64,000 bases of DNA from the NCBI GenBank assembly GCA_965249785.1, contig CBDFMU010000056.1, forward strand, positions 1-64,000, written 5' to 3'. Positions within the stretch are counted from its first letter, which is position 1. Each line of letters begins with the position of its first letter. This document shows positions 55,420-63,960 of this stretch, one piece after another. Under the pieces are notes generated by a model that was not told the DNA's origin, did not search any database, and saw nothing but the letters and a program-made list of their open reading frames with translations. This DNA comes from M3007 sp965249785. Its GTDB lineage: Bacteria; Bacteroidota; Bacteroidia; Chitinophagales; Saprospiraceae. Both the position numbers and the translations under genes were made by a program.

Positions 55420-55663
55420 GAAGCACCGGTAGCGCGGGGACGATAACATTTGTTATCAAATATCGGTTCAAAGAAGAACTGGACAGTGGTGTCCTTTCCA
55501 TTATTGTCAAACCACGCGCGGAGACAGCCTTTTTATGAAAAGGCACAATCCAAAAATATGGTATACAACACAGCCGCCAACAAAGGCCACCATGATTTGT
55601 TTTAATGGGTCTTATTTGCAAATATTTTTGCCTTAGGACGTGTAAATAATAACGTGTTACTTT

Positions 55664-55803
55664 CTCATAACCCCCGCGCTTTAGCCGGGGGGAAATCAAC
55701 CCAGCCAAAATGGGTTTTAACCCAAAAACGGCCTTTATGGGGTTAAAACCCCGCTTGGTAGTGATGCTACAGCCCCCGGTTAAAGTGCGGGGGTTATAGG
55801 AAT
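55664..55803. repeat. Palindromic repeat, CCGCGCTTTAGCC family
   Basis: The left end (ATAACCCCCGCGCTTTAGCC) pairs with the right end (GGTTAAAGTGCGGGGGTTAT). Inner arms (GGGTTTTAACCC and GGGGTTAAAACCCC) nest inside. The element is most of the 55396-55853 gap; the remainder shows no gene. Confidence 0.78.
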
Positions 55804-55853
55804 TTGACAAATTATCTTTTGCACGTTTCTTATTATATCCGAAAATAAACAAT

Positions 55854-56723
55854 ATGCCACAGGAACTGAAAGACTTTAGCAGCGTCAGCCCGTCTGCAAA
55901 ATCGCTTTTGATGATGAAGGGCTATACCAACATCCCATACGCAAAGCAAACGGCAGCACTAATGCATGGCCCGGAAGCTTTTGACCTGAACTTTGATGAT
56001 AAAGACTTCTGGTTTTGGATTCGGGTGATGCACTTTGAAAGCCGCTATTGGAGTATTGACCAATTGTTGAAACAGACTGACTGCAAAAACATACTCGAAT
56101 TATCTTCGGGTTATTCTTTGCGCGGGCTGGACCTTTGCGTTACAGATGCCAGCATACACTATATAGATACTGATTTGCCGGGTATTGTAGATATTAAACG
56201 GGATATGATTGCTAAAATGCAATTAGACAAAGTGGGCAAAGGCAAATTTGAATTGCAAGCATTAAATGCACTGGATGTCTCCGCTTTTAACAAGGTGATA
56301 GACAGGTTTGGCGACGGACCTTTAACTATTGTAAATGAAGGACTATTGATGTACCTGAATTTAGACGAGAAAAAGCAATTATGTAAAACAATCCATACCG
56401 CCTTAATGCAACGCGGCGGCTACTGGATAACTGCCGATATATATCCAAAACATTCTGCAGAAACGACGACCAGTTTGCCAAAAAGCAAAAGCGAAGCGGC
56501 CTTCCTGGAACGACATAATGTGGAAGAAAATAAATTTGACAGTTATGAAGCCGCTGAAGCCTTTTTTAAAGAACAAGGCTTTGCAGTAATACAGGAAGCC
56601 GTACCGAATTACCAGGAATTGAGCGTACTGCCAAACCTGCTTAAGACTTTGCCGGAAGAGCTGCGTAATAGGAAGGAGCCTCCACCCAAGATTCAGGCTA
56701 CCTGGATGCTGCAAGCCGTGTAA
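55854..56723 (+). CDS. SAM-dependent methyltransferase, leucine carboxyl methyltransferase-like
   Basis: The 289-residue product shows SAM-binding motif I (NILELSSGYSLRGLDL) near residue 85, an acidic IDTDLPGI, and the GPLTIVNEGLLMYLNLDEKKQ segment typical of LCM-family methyltransferases. The N-terminal part (YAKQTAALMHGPEAFDL) is the cap helix. The substrate is unknown; small-molecule or protein carboxyl methylation are both possible. It is a stand-alone gene in front of the ArsR operon. Confidence 0.85.
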   Translation: MPQELKDFSSVSPSAKSLLMMKGYTNIPYAKQTAALMHGPEAFDLNFDDKDFWFWIRVMHFESRYWSIDQLLKQTDCKNILELSSGYSLRGLDLCVTDASIHYIDTDLPGIVDIKRDMIAKMQLDKVGKGKFELQALNALDVSAFNKVIDRFGDGPLTIVNEGLLMYLNLDEKKQLCKTIHTALMQRGGYWITADIYPKHSAETTTSLPKSKSEAAFLERHNVEENKFDSYEAAEAFFKEQGFAVIQEAVPNYQELSVLPNLLKTLPEELRNRKEPPPKIQATWMLQAV

Positions 56724-56888
56724 AAAATCCAGCTCTCATCACGCCTTGATGCTGTGGCAAAATCAAAATTGCCCTCCAACGTCGGATGCCTAAAAATGAC
56801 CAGACAAATTTTCCATTAAAAATAAATTTTGCGAAGCCGATCAGTTGCACGTATATTTGCAGCCGATCGGCTTCTTAATTTAACATTC

Positions 56889-57209
56889 ATGAGACGAGAC
56901 ATCTTTCAAGCCATTGCAGACCCCACCCGACGAGCGATCCTCGTCCTGATCGCCGTGCAGGCAATGACCCCCAACGCCATTGCGGAGCACTTCGATATTA
57001 CCCGCCAGTCCATATCCAAACATTTGCGCATCCTGTCCGAATGCGACCTGCTGGCCCAAAAGCAAGAAGGCAGGGAAATCTTTTATGAACTAAAAATCGA
57101 TAGAATGAAAGAAATCGACATTTGGCTCGACCACTTCCGAAAGATTACGGAGGAAAGTTTCCAGCGACTCGATCAAGTATTGCTCACCATAAAAAATACA
57201 AAAAAATGA
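56889..57209 (+). CDS. ArsR-family transcriptional regulator
   Basis: From the ATG at 56889 the product has 106 residues: MRRDIFQAIADPTRRAILV and the winged helix NAIAEHFDITRQSISKHLRILSECDLL. It lacks the CxC metal site of classical ArsR and belongs to the group that pairs with SRPBCC proteins. Its stop codon overlaps the next start (ATGA), so the two are translationally coupled. It probably represses the operon. Confidence 0.92.
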   Translation: MRRDIFQAIADPTRRAILVLIAVQAMTPNAIAEHFDITRQSISKHLRILSECDLLAQKQEGREIFYELKIDRMKEIDIWLDHFRKITEESFQRLDQVLLTIKNTKK

Positions 57210-57721
57210 ACCTGCTGTTTGATTTCACCGTGGACAAAGCCACGGCCACCATTTACGTCACGCGGGAATTCGCCGCCGACCTCGATCTCGTCTGGGATGC
57301 CTTTACCAAAGCGGACATACTGGACCAGTGGATGGGCCCTAAACCGTGGCGGGTCCAAACCAAGGAAATAGATTTCCGGGAAGGCGGCCGTTGGTTGTAT
57401 ACCATGATCTCTCCCGAAAATATCACACCCACCCGCTATAGTTTGGCGGAGTTTGTCGAAATCCAACCCAAGTCCAGTTTCACTACCCGGAATTCCTTTT
57501 CCGATGAAAATGGAGATCCCATCAATACTGACTTTACCTTTTCTCTGACCACGAACTCCTTCCAAGCCAGGGCCGAAAAAACCACCGTGCAGATTGTCAA
57601 AAAAATGGCGAGCCTTGCCGAACTGGAACAGTTTATTGTAGGGGGTTATTATGAGAAAGGCACTGCCGCGGGAATGGACAATCTGGACGAATATTTACGC
57701 ACCCTGGTCACCAGCAAATAA
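57206..57721 (+). CDS. SRPBCC (AHSA1-like) protein
   Basis: From the ATG at 57206 the product has 171 residues. The domain shows YVTREFAADLDLVWDAFTKADILDQWMGP and the C-terminal long helix (GTAAGMDNLDEYLRTLV), typical of AHSA1/CalC-like START proteins. ArsR-SRPBCC pairs are common and of unclear role, possibly ligand binding. It overlaps arsR by four bases. Confidence 0.92.
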   Translation: MNLLFDFTVDKATATIYVTREFAADLDLVWDAFTKADILDQWMGPKPWRVQTKEIDFREGGRWLYTMISPENITPTRYSLAEFVEIQPKSSFTTRNSFSDENGDPINTDFTFSLTTNSFQARAEKTTVQIVKKMASLAELEQFIVGGYYEKGTAAGMDNLDEYLRTLVTSK

Positions 57722-57748
57722 CAAAACTTAAAAAACAAATCCTGAGTT

Positions 57749-58335
57749 ATGCGAAAGTTGATAATGAAGATGTCGATGTCACTCGACGGTTTCGTAGCCG
57801 TCGCCAATGGCAAAAATGATTGGATATTCAAAACCGGAGACGAGGAGTCATTGGCCTGGAGTGTCGGGCAAGTCCGGGAAGCAGGGTTAATTATCATGGG
57901 CAGGAAGTCCTTTGAGGATATGGCTCCTTACTGGCCGACTGCGCCCGGGCCTTTTGCTGCGCCGATGAACGAGATTCCCAAGGCTGTCTTTACCGAAAAA
58001 GGGTTTGCGGGTATCCTGCCCAGCGCAGAGCAGTCGCCCGCCGCGGCTTCCTGGGCCGAGGCGCGGGTGTTCGACGGCGATCTCGCCGAAGAGATCAGGA
58101 AACTCAAAGCCGATTCGGGGAAACCGATCGTAGCACTGGGCGGTGCTGGAATTTATGCAGCAGCCTCATCGCAACGGGTCTCATCGATGAATACCACATC
58201 GCCATCCATCCCGTCGCATTGGGCTCGGGGTTGCCCATCTTCACCAGTCTTACCATACCGCTTTACCTGAAGCTGGCGGATGTAAAGGCTTTCCCGGGAG
58301 GAGTCGTTGTACACACTTACTATCCTGTAAATTAA
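57749..58335 (+). pseudogene. Dihydrofolate reductase-like (RibD C-terminal) protein, frameshifted
   Basis: The reading begins MRKLIMKMSMSLDGFVAVAN, then IIMGRKSFEDMAPYWP and IVALGGAG, the usual pattern of the RibD C-terminal/DHFR-like family that follows ArsR-SRPBCC genes. Near 58150-58165 two single-base insertions break the frame. The rest (LIATGLIDEYHIAIHPVALG ... FPGGVVVHTYYPVN) continues in another frame to the stop at 58335. Joined, it is of normal length. It is either recently inactivated or an assembly error. Confidence 0.83.
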
Positions 58336-58339
58336 ATTG

Positions 58340-58515
58340 CCTGAGGATGCGAGTATTTGAGTATTCGACCAAAGCACTTGACAATCAGGTAATTGATTGA
58401 ATACTCAAATCTTCAGATACTCAAAATAACTTATTTTACAGTGTCTTACCACGTATAAGGTTTATATATTTCTGTCGACGTTGGCGAGGACACCAACGTC
58501 GGCAGAAATATTCAC
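58340..58515. repeat. Two palindromic repeats: ATTTGAGTAT copy B and a GTTGGCGAGGAC hairpin
   Basis: At 58340-58408 the words CCTGAGGATGC, GAGTATTTGAGTATTC and CAATCAGGTAATTGATTGAA match the reverse complement of 18820-18880. At 58467-58513, ATATTTCTGTCGACGTTGG and CCAACGTCGGCAGAAATAT pair around CGAGGACA. Related words (GGCGAGGACGACAATATGGG) recur at about 59095-59120. Confidence 0.72.
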
Positions 58516-58526
58516 GATAATTCCGC

Positions 58527-59021
58527 TTATCGCGTAAAGGTTGCTTTACAGAGAAATGTAGTGTCCGGGCTGGAATAGGTCAGCGTGACCGTGGTACCGG
58601 AAATCGTACCGGAACCACCGATGGCACCGTACAAGTCACTGGTCAGCGGATCCAGTATGAAATGCTGATTGGTTACGGTAGCCGTCGCACTTTGACCCAC
58701 GACCCCCGCAAAATTGGAAATGATAATCTTAGTTACGTCAGCCCCGGCGGCAATCGTGCTGGTATACGTGCTGTTTGGGGTACACGTTTGGGCAACCGTG
58801 TAGGTGCCGTAGAATTTCAAGCGCGATTCCGTATCGCACTGCCCTGTCGGCCCGGTTTCATACCCGGTGTTGCAGAAGCAGACCCCTTCAAAACAACTGC
58901 CCTGATCACCACAGAGGATGTCTTTACAAGGATCAACCTCTTCGAAAAAACAAGCCGGTGTACAGATTAAGATCGTACCGAGAAGGAGGGCGGATAGGTA
59001 GGAATGTGTTTTGTGCATCAT
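58527..59021 (-). CDS. EGF-like domain lipoprotein
   Basis: From the ATG at 59021 the product has 164 residues. A lipoprotein signal (MMHKTHSYLSALLLGTILIC, with CTPACFFEE) precedes an EGF-like module (DPCKDILCGDQGSCFEGVCF with six cysteines) and a beta-rich C-terminal domain (FYGTYTVAQTC ... TFLCKATFTR). Such proteins are common surface lipoproteins in Saprospirales-like bacteria. The role is unknown. It is downstream of the HsdR-N protein on the same strand, separated by 150 bp. Confidence 0.75.
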   Translation of the reverse strand: MMHKTHSYLSALLLGTILICTPACFFEEVDPCKDILCGDQGSCFEGVCFCNTGYETGPTGQCDTESRLKFYGTYTVAQTCTPNSTYTSTIAAGADVTKIIISNFAGVVGQSATATVTNQHFILDPLTSDLYGAIGGSGTISGTTVTLTYSSPDTTFLCKATFTR

Positions 59022-59171
59022 AGATTTTTCTGCTCTTGTTGGTGTCGTCGCCAATAGGAAGGGGTGAAATGAGTGATTTCGTCTTATCGGTGATTTTGGC
59101 GAGGACGACAATATGGGCAGAATTGGTTTCAATTTAGTAGCCTGATGGCGACCAGATTTCTTTATTATCAA

Positions 59172-60269
59172 TCACTTCCCCAATCCCAGATAAGTGTCTA
59201 CCGTTGCCTTCATTACATCTTCCAGTTGATAAATAGTGTCCAAGTCCTTAATCTCTAAAAACACCTCCTTTTTGGTTGCATCCAGAGTACCTATTTTTTT
59301 CTTAGCACTAGTAAAATATAGTCGGCAGATAGTTCTCCGGTTATTATCATCAAGCAGGATCGCCATATAAGATTGAGCGTCGCGGAACGTGATGCGGTTT
59401 GGATCGATATACTTGCGCAACATAGATTTCACGATGTAAAAGCCTTCCATTTCCTCAGGCGTCGTATCAATCAGACGTTCTTTGCCCACTACTGTCTCGG
59501 TACCACCAGCAACGGGTGCTACTAACGTGTCGTCTATTACTTGCTTTTTTGCCTCTTCTTCTTGGTTGAGTGCCGATTTTAATCGGTCACTAATCATATC
59601 ACTTAGCATCAAGTGCATAGATTTTCGCAACAGGTCCGAAAAGTGAAATGCCACCTTGTCCGTCACTACGCCAGAATATACCTGTTTGGTGAAAAAGCGA
59701 ACAAAAGCCTCACTGGGTGACTTAAATTCGGCTGCCAGCAATGCTCGAAGCGATGCTGTATATTTTAGTTCACTTGCTGCTGCTGCGATGCTGACTGCAT
59801 CGAAGTACGATTTGTGAAACCGTTTCAAGTCTTCGATCTGTGCATCTGTGATCATTGTGATGTCGAAGTCAAGAAAAGGCCGCTCGTCCATCTTATTTGT
59901 TTCCACCAAATCTGTGAAAAAGCGATATTCTACCCCGTTGGTCAGTACGGAGAACCGAGCCTTGCACACGTGAAAATAGCGTAGCAATTGTCCGTCGTGG
60001 TTATCCAGTTTTTGTTTCCAGTGTTTTGCTTCCAACAAAATGACCGGACAATTATCCTTCATCACTACGAAGTCCACTTTTTCACCCTTTTTAATACCTA
60101 CATCCGCCACAAACTCAGGTACAATTTCAGATGGGTTGAAGACATCGTATCCTAATGCCTGAAGAAATGGTAAAACGAAAGCATGTTTGGTAGCTTCTTC
60201 CGTAAGCGTCTGTTCTTTAAGGCGATTGACACGATCTCCTAATTGACGAATTGTATCCTTGAAATCCAT
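59172..60269 (-). CDS. Stand-alone type I restriction HsdR N-terminal-like nuclease
   Basis: The 365-residue product has the HSDR_N_2 domain: PFLQALGYDVFNPSEIVPEF, the PD-(D/E)xK core VDFVVMKDNCPVILLEAKHWK (Asp, Glu-x-Lys), and QLLRYFHVCKARFSVLTNG. A helical middle and a C-terminal strand-rich domain (about 275-365) follow. No helicase, methylase or specificity subunit lies nearby. Such lone proteins are common and of unknown biology; a defence function is possible. The promoter -7 box is at 60352-60359. Confidence 0.85.
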   Translation of the reverse strand: MDFKDTIRQLGDRVNRLKEQTLTEEATKHAFVLPFLQALGYDVFNPSEIVPEFVADVGIKKGEKVDFVVMKDNCPVILLEAKHWKQKLDNHDGQLLRYFHVCKARFSVLTNGVEYRFFTDLVETNKMDERPFLDFDITMITDAQIEDLKRFHKSYFDAVSIAAAASELKYTASLRALLAAEFKSPSEAFVRFFTKQVYSGVVTDKVAFHFSDLLRKSMHLMLSDMISDRLKSALNQEEEAKKQVIDDTLVAPVAGGTETVVGKERLIDTTPEEMEGFYIVKSMLRKYIDPNRITFRDAQSYMAILLDDNNRRTICRLYFTSAKKKIGTLDATKKEVFLEIKDLDTIYQLEDVMKATVDTYLGLGK

Positions 60270-60351
60270 ATAGGTTAGGGTTTTAGAAATTAAACTGCTG
60301 ATAAGAGACGACTAAAATTAACTATTTACCCCTCTTTCTTGACGAATGCAT

Positions 60352-60359
60352 CAAAGATA
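60352..60359 (-). promoter_or_regulatory. -7 box (TATCTTTG) of the HsdR-N gene
   Basis: TATCTTTG on the minus strand, about 80 bases before the start codon at 60269. Confidence 0.45.
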
Positions 60360-60385
60360 GCAACAGCTTTTTTACAAACGCAAAT

Positions 60386-60416
60386 AAAAAAAGGCTGCAC
60401 AATGTGCAGCCTTTTT
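60386..60416. terminator. Bidirectional terminator
   Basis: AAAAAAGGCTGCACA and TGTGCAGCCTTTTT form an almost perfect stem with long A/T runs, insulating the HsdR-N gene from the tRNA side. Confidence 0.85.
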
Positions 60417-60493
60417 CAGTAAGATGGTGAAGTAACCTTACGCCAAATATCCTTTTGTCGGGCCGCCTAATCTCAACCCACAATCTCATCGTC

Positions 60494-60529
60494 CAAAAAA
60501 ATAGGGCGAATGAGTTACCATTCGCCCTA
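60494..60529 (-). terminator. Terminator of tRNA-Thr
   Basis: TAGGGCGAATG and CATTCGCCCTA pair around AGTTAC, with an A-run on the left (a T-run on the minus strand). Confidence 0.75.
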
Positions 60530-60531
60530 CG

Positions 60532-60606
60532 TGGAGCCGAACAAGGGATTTGAACCCTCGACCTGCTGATTACGAATCAGCTGCTCTACCGCTGAGCTAA
60601 TCCGGC
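60532..60606 (-). tRNA. tRNA-Thr(CGT)
   Basis: Minus-strand acceptor GCCGGAT pairs with GTTCGGC and the 3' CCA is encoded. The anticodon loop TTCGTAA gives CGT (codon ACG). D-arm AGCTCAGCGGTAGAGC and T-arm GGTTCAAATCC are canonical. Confidence 0.95.
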
Positions 60607-60623
60607 CGGTAGTAATAGGGCTG

Positions 60624-60631
60624 CAAAGATA
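60624..60631 (-). promoter_or_regulatory. -7 box (TATCTTTG) of tRNA-Thr
   Basis: TATCTTTG on the minus strand ends 18 bases before the tRNA's first base. Confidence 0.55.
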
Positions 60632-60694
60632 GCCCGCCCGCAAACATTCAAAAAAGTACAGCGCAGATTTTTCAAAAATAGTTCCGCTGCGAAC

Positions 60695-60735
60695 AAAAAA
60701 AGGCGGCGACATCCAAATCCTGGATATCGCCGCTT
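60695..60735 (-). terminator. Terminator of the alpha operon
   Basis: AAGCGGCGATATCCA and TGGATGTCGCCGCC pair on the minus strand, followed by a run of seven Ts, just after rplQ. Confidence 0.88.
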
Positions 60736-60761
60736 CGTATAGACTACTGTCTACCAACGGC

Positions 60762-61430
60762 TTATGCAGCCGTCTCGTCGTCCTTTTTCGTATCCTCCAC
60801 CGGAGTGTCGTTCGTAGCTTCCACTTCTGGTGCGGCCTCTGCAGCGGCTACCACTGGTTCCGCTTCGATGGTTTCTACCGGAGAAGTGAATGGTTCTGCC
60901 TCGATAGTCTCCACATGAGAAACCATGCGATCAGCACTCACAATATGTCCAGTAGCCAAGTCTTCAGCTACGATATTCGAATCAGCCGAGTCAGCCGATT
61001 TCTTGGCACTGCTACCACCACGACGGGTTTTCTTGGTGGTCTTTACTTTGCCAGCGTTCAAGTTGTACACTTCATTGAAGTCCACAAATTCAATCATAGC
61101 CGTTTCAGCACCATCCCCCCGACGAAAGCCGAGTCTGATCACGCGCAGATAACCGCCCGGACGTTCACCGATCTTGGTGGCTACGGTGCTGAACAGTTCG
61201 TTTACCGCTTCTTTATTTTGCAAATAGCTAAACACTACCCGGCGGGAATTGGTCGTGTTGTCCTTGGATTTGGTGATCAATGGCTCCGCGTAGCGGCGTA
61301 GGGCCTTAGCCTTAGCCACGGTCGTGGTGATGCGCTTGTGCTCAATCAATGCAATGGCTAGATTGGCCAGCAATGCGCGGCGGTGGGAAGAGGTTCTTCC
61401 GAGGTTGTTTACTTTGTCTCCGTGTCTCAT
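60762..61430 (-). CDS. rplQ: 50S ribosomal protein L17
   Basis: The 222-residue product begins MRHGDKVNNLGRTSSHRRAL with the full L17 core (about 1-120). A long acidic tail follows, containing the repeated segment ETIEAEP three times or nearly so, plus KKTRRGG. E. coli L17 has 127 residues; long tails are usual in this phylum. It is the last gene of the alpha operon and is followed by a strong terminator. Confidence 0.95.
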   Translation of the reverse strand: MRHGDKVNNLGRTSSHRRALLANLAIALIEHKRITTTVAKAKALRRYAEPLITKSKDNTTNSRRVVFSYLQNKEAVNELFSTVATKIGERPGGYLRVIRLGFRRGDGAETAMIEFVDFNEVYNLNAGKVKTTKKTRRGGSSAKKSADSADSNIVAEDLATGHIVSADRMVSHVETIEAEPFTSPVETIEAEPVVAAAEAAPEVEATNDTPVEDTKKDDETAA

Positions 61431-61495
61431 GTTGACGGGTACCTAAATTTGTAGGTGGCGGCACCAGGGCAGGAAATATTTCCGCTCGATGGTTA

Positions 61496-61582
61496 CCACA
61501 CTTGGTGAGTTATGGAGTTATAAGTTATGAGTTATAAGTTATGTCCCGCAGGCGCATAACTCATAACTCATCCCTCATAACT
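61496..61582. repeat. Palindromic repeat, ATAACTCAT family, rplQ-rpoA gap
   Basis: GAGTTATGGAGTTATAAGTT on the left is mirrored by CATAACTCATAACTCATCCC on the right around CCCGCAGGCG. It lies inside the transcribed alpha operon and shares words with 1248-1388. Confidence 0.8.
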
Positions 61583-61587
61583 ATTTT

Positions 61588-62586
61588 CTAATCTTCTTCC
61601 AGCTTATACTTAGCCAGGTCCATACCGAAGGTCAAGCCTTTGTCTTGCAACAGCTCTTCGATTTCGACTAAGGACTTTTTACCGAAGTTACGGAATTTCA
61701 ACAGTTCATGCGTATCGTAACGCACCAGTTCGGCCAGTGTGTTGATCTTGGCCGCTTTGAGGCAGTTATAGGCACGGACACTGAGGTCGAGGTCTTCGAG
61801 CGAGGTCTTCAACAGCTTGCGCATGTGGAGAATGTGCTCGTCCACCACGTTTTCTTCGCGGCTGGCGGGTGTATCAAACGTAATATTATCGTCCGTGATC
61901 AGCATCAAGTGCTGGATCATGATCCGGCTGGCTTCGCGAATAGCTTCTTCGGGGTGGATAGTACCATCCGTTTTAACGTCGATGGTCAATTTTTCATAGT
62001 CCGTCCGTTGTCCGACCCGGGTATTTTCTACCTTGTAGGAGACGTTCTTGATCGGCGTATAAATGGCATCAATCGGAATAACGCCGATCGGTGCATCTTT
62101 TGGCGCACCATCGTCGGCAGGTTGGTAACCACGGCCTTTGGTAATGGTAAATTCCATTTCCAGCGTCACCGAAGGCTCCATGCGGCAGATCAGCAGATCA
62201 GGGTTCATCACCTTGAATACATTGGTGAATTCTTCGATCTGTCCGGCGCGAAACTCTTCCTTCCCACTGACGGTCAGGTAGATTTTCTCCTGTGGATTCT
62301 TTTCATCCACGATCAGTGGCTTGATACGGATTTGTTTCAGGTTCAATACAATATCCACCACGTCCTCCACTACCCCACGCATGGTGGCAAACTCGTGATC
62401 TACTCCACCAATGCGCACAGCACTGATAGCATAGCCTTCCAGGGAGGAAAGAAGAACCCGGCGGAGGGAGTTACCCACCGTCTGGCCAAAACCTGGCTCC
62501 AACGGTTTGAACTCGAACGTGCCTTCAAAATCAGTTGCTTTTTGCAGCAGGATTTTTTCAGGCTTTTGGAAATTGAGAATACTCAT
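61588..62586 (-). CDS. rpoA: RNA polymerase alpha subunit
   Basis: The 332-residue product has the alpha NTD (PLEPGFGQTVGNSLRRVLLS) and the CTD (LDLSVRAYNCLKAAKINTLAE, then RNFGKKSLVEIEE). It forms the assembly scaffold of RNA polymerase and binds UP elements and activators. It lies in the standard place between rpsD and rplQ. Both domains are complete. Confidence 0.98.
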   Translation of the reverse strand: MSILNFQKPEKILLQKATDFEGTFEFKPLEPGFGQTVGNSLRRVLLSSLEGYAISAVRIGGVDHEFATMRGVVEDVVDIVLNLKQIRIKPLIVDEKNPQEKIYLTVSGKEEFRAGQIEEFTNVFKVMNPDLLICRMEPSVTLEMEFTITKGRGYQPADDGAPKDAPIGVIPIDAIYTPIKNVSYKVENTRVGQRTDYEKLTIDVKTDGTIHPEEAIREASRIMIQHLMLITDDNITFDTPASREENVVDEHILHMRKLLKTSLEDLDLSVRAYNCLKAAKINTLAELVRYDTHELLKFRNFGKKSLVEIEELLQDKGLTFGMDLAKYKLEED

Positions 62587-62725
62587 ATAGTGGAATGCTC
62601 CAAAGTTGAAATAGGTGGGAAATCAATCGTGAATTTGGGACCGAATGCGGATCCAGAGGATTGAAACGCATAAATGCGAAAATGGTTGGCGCCGTCATCG
62701 AACGCCAACCCTTCGCTATTTTATC

Positions 62726-63340
62726 TTACTTCGAGTACAACTCGACGATCAATTGTTCTTTGATCTTTTCTGGTATCTGGTCGCGTTGTGGGTAGGACAG
62801 GAAAGTACCCTGCATCTTGTCGGGGTTCCATTCCAGCCAGCCAAATTGGCGAACGTTGGCGGTTTTAGCACCGACGTGGGTCGTTACGATTTCCAGCCCC
62901 TGCGACTTACCGCGTACTGCCACCACATCACCTGGCTTTAAGGTATAAGATGGAATGTTCACCACGTTACCATTGACCGTGACGTGACGGTGGCCTACCA
63001 ATTGACGAGCACCACGACGGGTAGGCGAAATACCTAGGCGGAATACCGTGTTGTCCAAGCGTGCTTCCAGTAGTTGAAGCAATACTTCCCCCGTTACGCC
63101 GTGACGACGGGTAGCACTGACAAAGGTTTTGCGGAATTGGCGTTCCAATACACCATAGGTATATTTAGCCTTTTGCTTCTCGGTCAGCTGCAACGAGTAG
63201 TTGGATGCTGCTTTTTTCTTGCGGGTCTGACCATGCTGTCCGGGTGGATATTTACGTTTTTCAAACGCTTTATCATACCCGAAGATAGATTCGCCAAACG
63301 AGCGGGATTTTTTGGTGGTTGGTCCTGTATAACGAGCCAT
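62726..63340 (-). CDS. rpsD: 30S ribosomal protein S4
   Basis: The 204-residue product begins MARYTGPTTKKSRSFG, the S4 start of this phylum. The S4 RNA-binding domain is present (LEARLDNTVFRLGISPTRRGARQLV region, VNGNVVNIPSYTLKPGD). It nucleates 16S rRNA folding and is often an autoregulator of its operon. It is full length. Confidence 0.98.
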   Translation of the reverse strand: MARYTGPTTKKSRSFGESIFGYDKAFEKRKYPPGQHGQTRKKKAASNYSLQLTEKQKAKYTYGVLERQFRKTFVSATRRHGVTGEVLLQLLEARLDNTVFRLGISPTRRGARQLVGHRHVTVNGNVVNIPSYTLKPGDVVAVRGKSQGLEIVTTHVGAKTANVRQFGWLEWNPDKMQGTFLSYPQRDQIPEKIKEQLIVELYSK

Positions 63341-63355
63341 TTTATTGGAAATCTA

Positions 63356-63462
63356 AAAACAATGTGGTCAATGTGAATAATGTGGTCAATGTGCTAATGT
63401 AGTCAATGTGGTCATGTAGTTGCTTTGAGCATTGATCACATTTATTTCATTTGCCACATTAA
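63356..63462. repeat. Palindromic repeat, GTGGTCAATGTG family, rpsK-rpsD gap
   Basis: Tandem AATGTGGTCAATGTG words on one side are mirrored on the other by GATCACATTTATTTC and GCCACATT. It lies within the alpha operon. The same words fill 63858-63960. Confidence 0.78.
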
Positions 63463-63851
63463 ACTCTCCGACGCTTGGGTGGACGGCAGCCGTTGTGCGG
63501 CATCGGTGTTACGTCATTGATAATCAGCACTTTAATGCCAGATTGGTCAATAGCGCGGATGGCCGCTTCCCGACCGGAACCGGGGCCTTTCACGAACACT
63601 TCTGCGGAGCGAATGCCTGCCTCGAAAGCCGTTTTAGCGGCATCGTTAGCGGCTACTTGCGCAGCATAGGGCGTGTTTTTCTTCGATCCCCGGAAACCAG
63701 CCTTACCAGCCGATGCCCAGGATACCACTTCACCCTGCTTGTTGGTGATCGAGATAATGATGTTGTTGAAGCTGGCCTGGATAAAGACAATGCCTTCTGG
63801 CGTGATCTTTACTTTCCGCTTAACAACCTTTTTTGCAGCTGCTTTTGCCAT
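63459..63851 (-). CDS. rpsK: 30S ribosomal protein S11
   Basis: The 130-residue product has the S11 pattern: IVFIQASFNNIIISITNKQG, SAGKAGFRGSKKNTPYAAQ and the end TPMPHNGCRPPKRRRV. It is complete and in the normal operon position. The basic C-terminus is conserved in the family. Confidence 0.98.
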   Translation of the reverse strand: MAKAAAKKVVKRKVKITPEGIVFIQASFNNIIISITNKQGEVVSWASAGKAGFRGSKKNTPYAAQVAANDAAKTAFEAGIRSAEVFVKGPGSGREAAIRAIDQSGIKVLIINDVTPMPHNGCRPPKRRRV

Positions 63852-63857
63852 TATATT

Positions 63858-63960
63858 AAAATGTGGTCAATGTGCTAAATGAGATCAATGTGGCCAATTT
63901 AAAATGTGACTGGGTGGACCTTATCCACATTGACCACATTATTTTTATGGAGCACATTAT
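63858..63960. repeat. Palindromic repeat, GTGGTCAATGTG family, rpsM-rpsK gap
   Basis: AATGTGGTCAATGTGCTAAA and GATCAATGTGGCC on the left are mirrored by TTATCCACATTGACCACATT on the right. Confidence 0.78.

Noticed and set aside
55373..55852. 159-residue minus-strand frame
   Set aside because: It runs through a palindromic repeat and over the oxidoreductase promoter; no domain, implausible composition.
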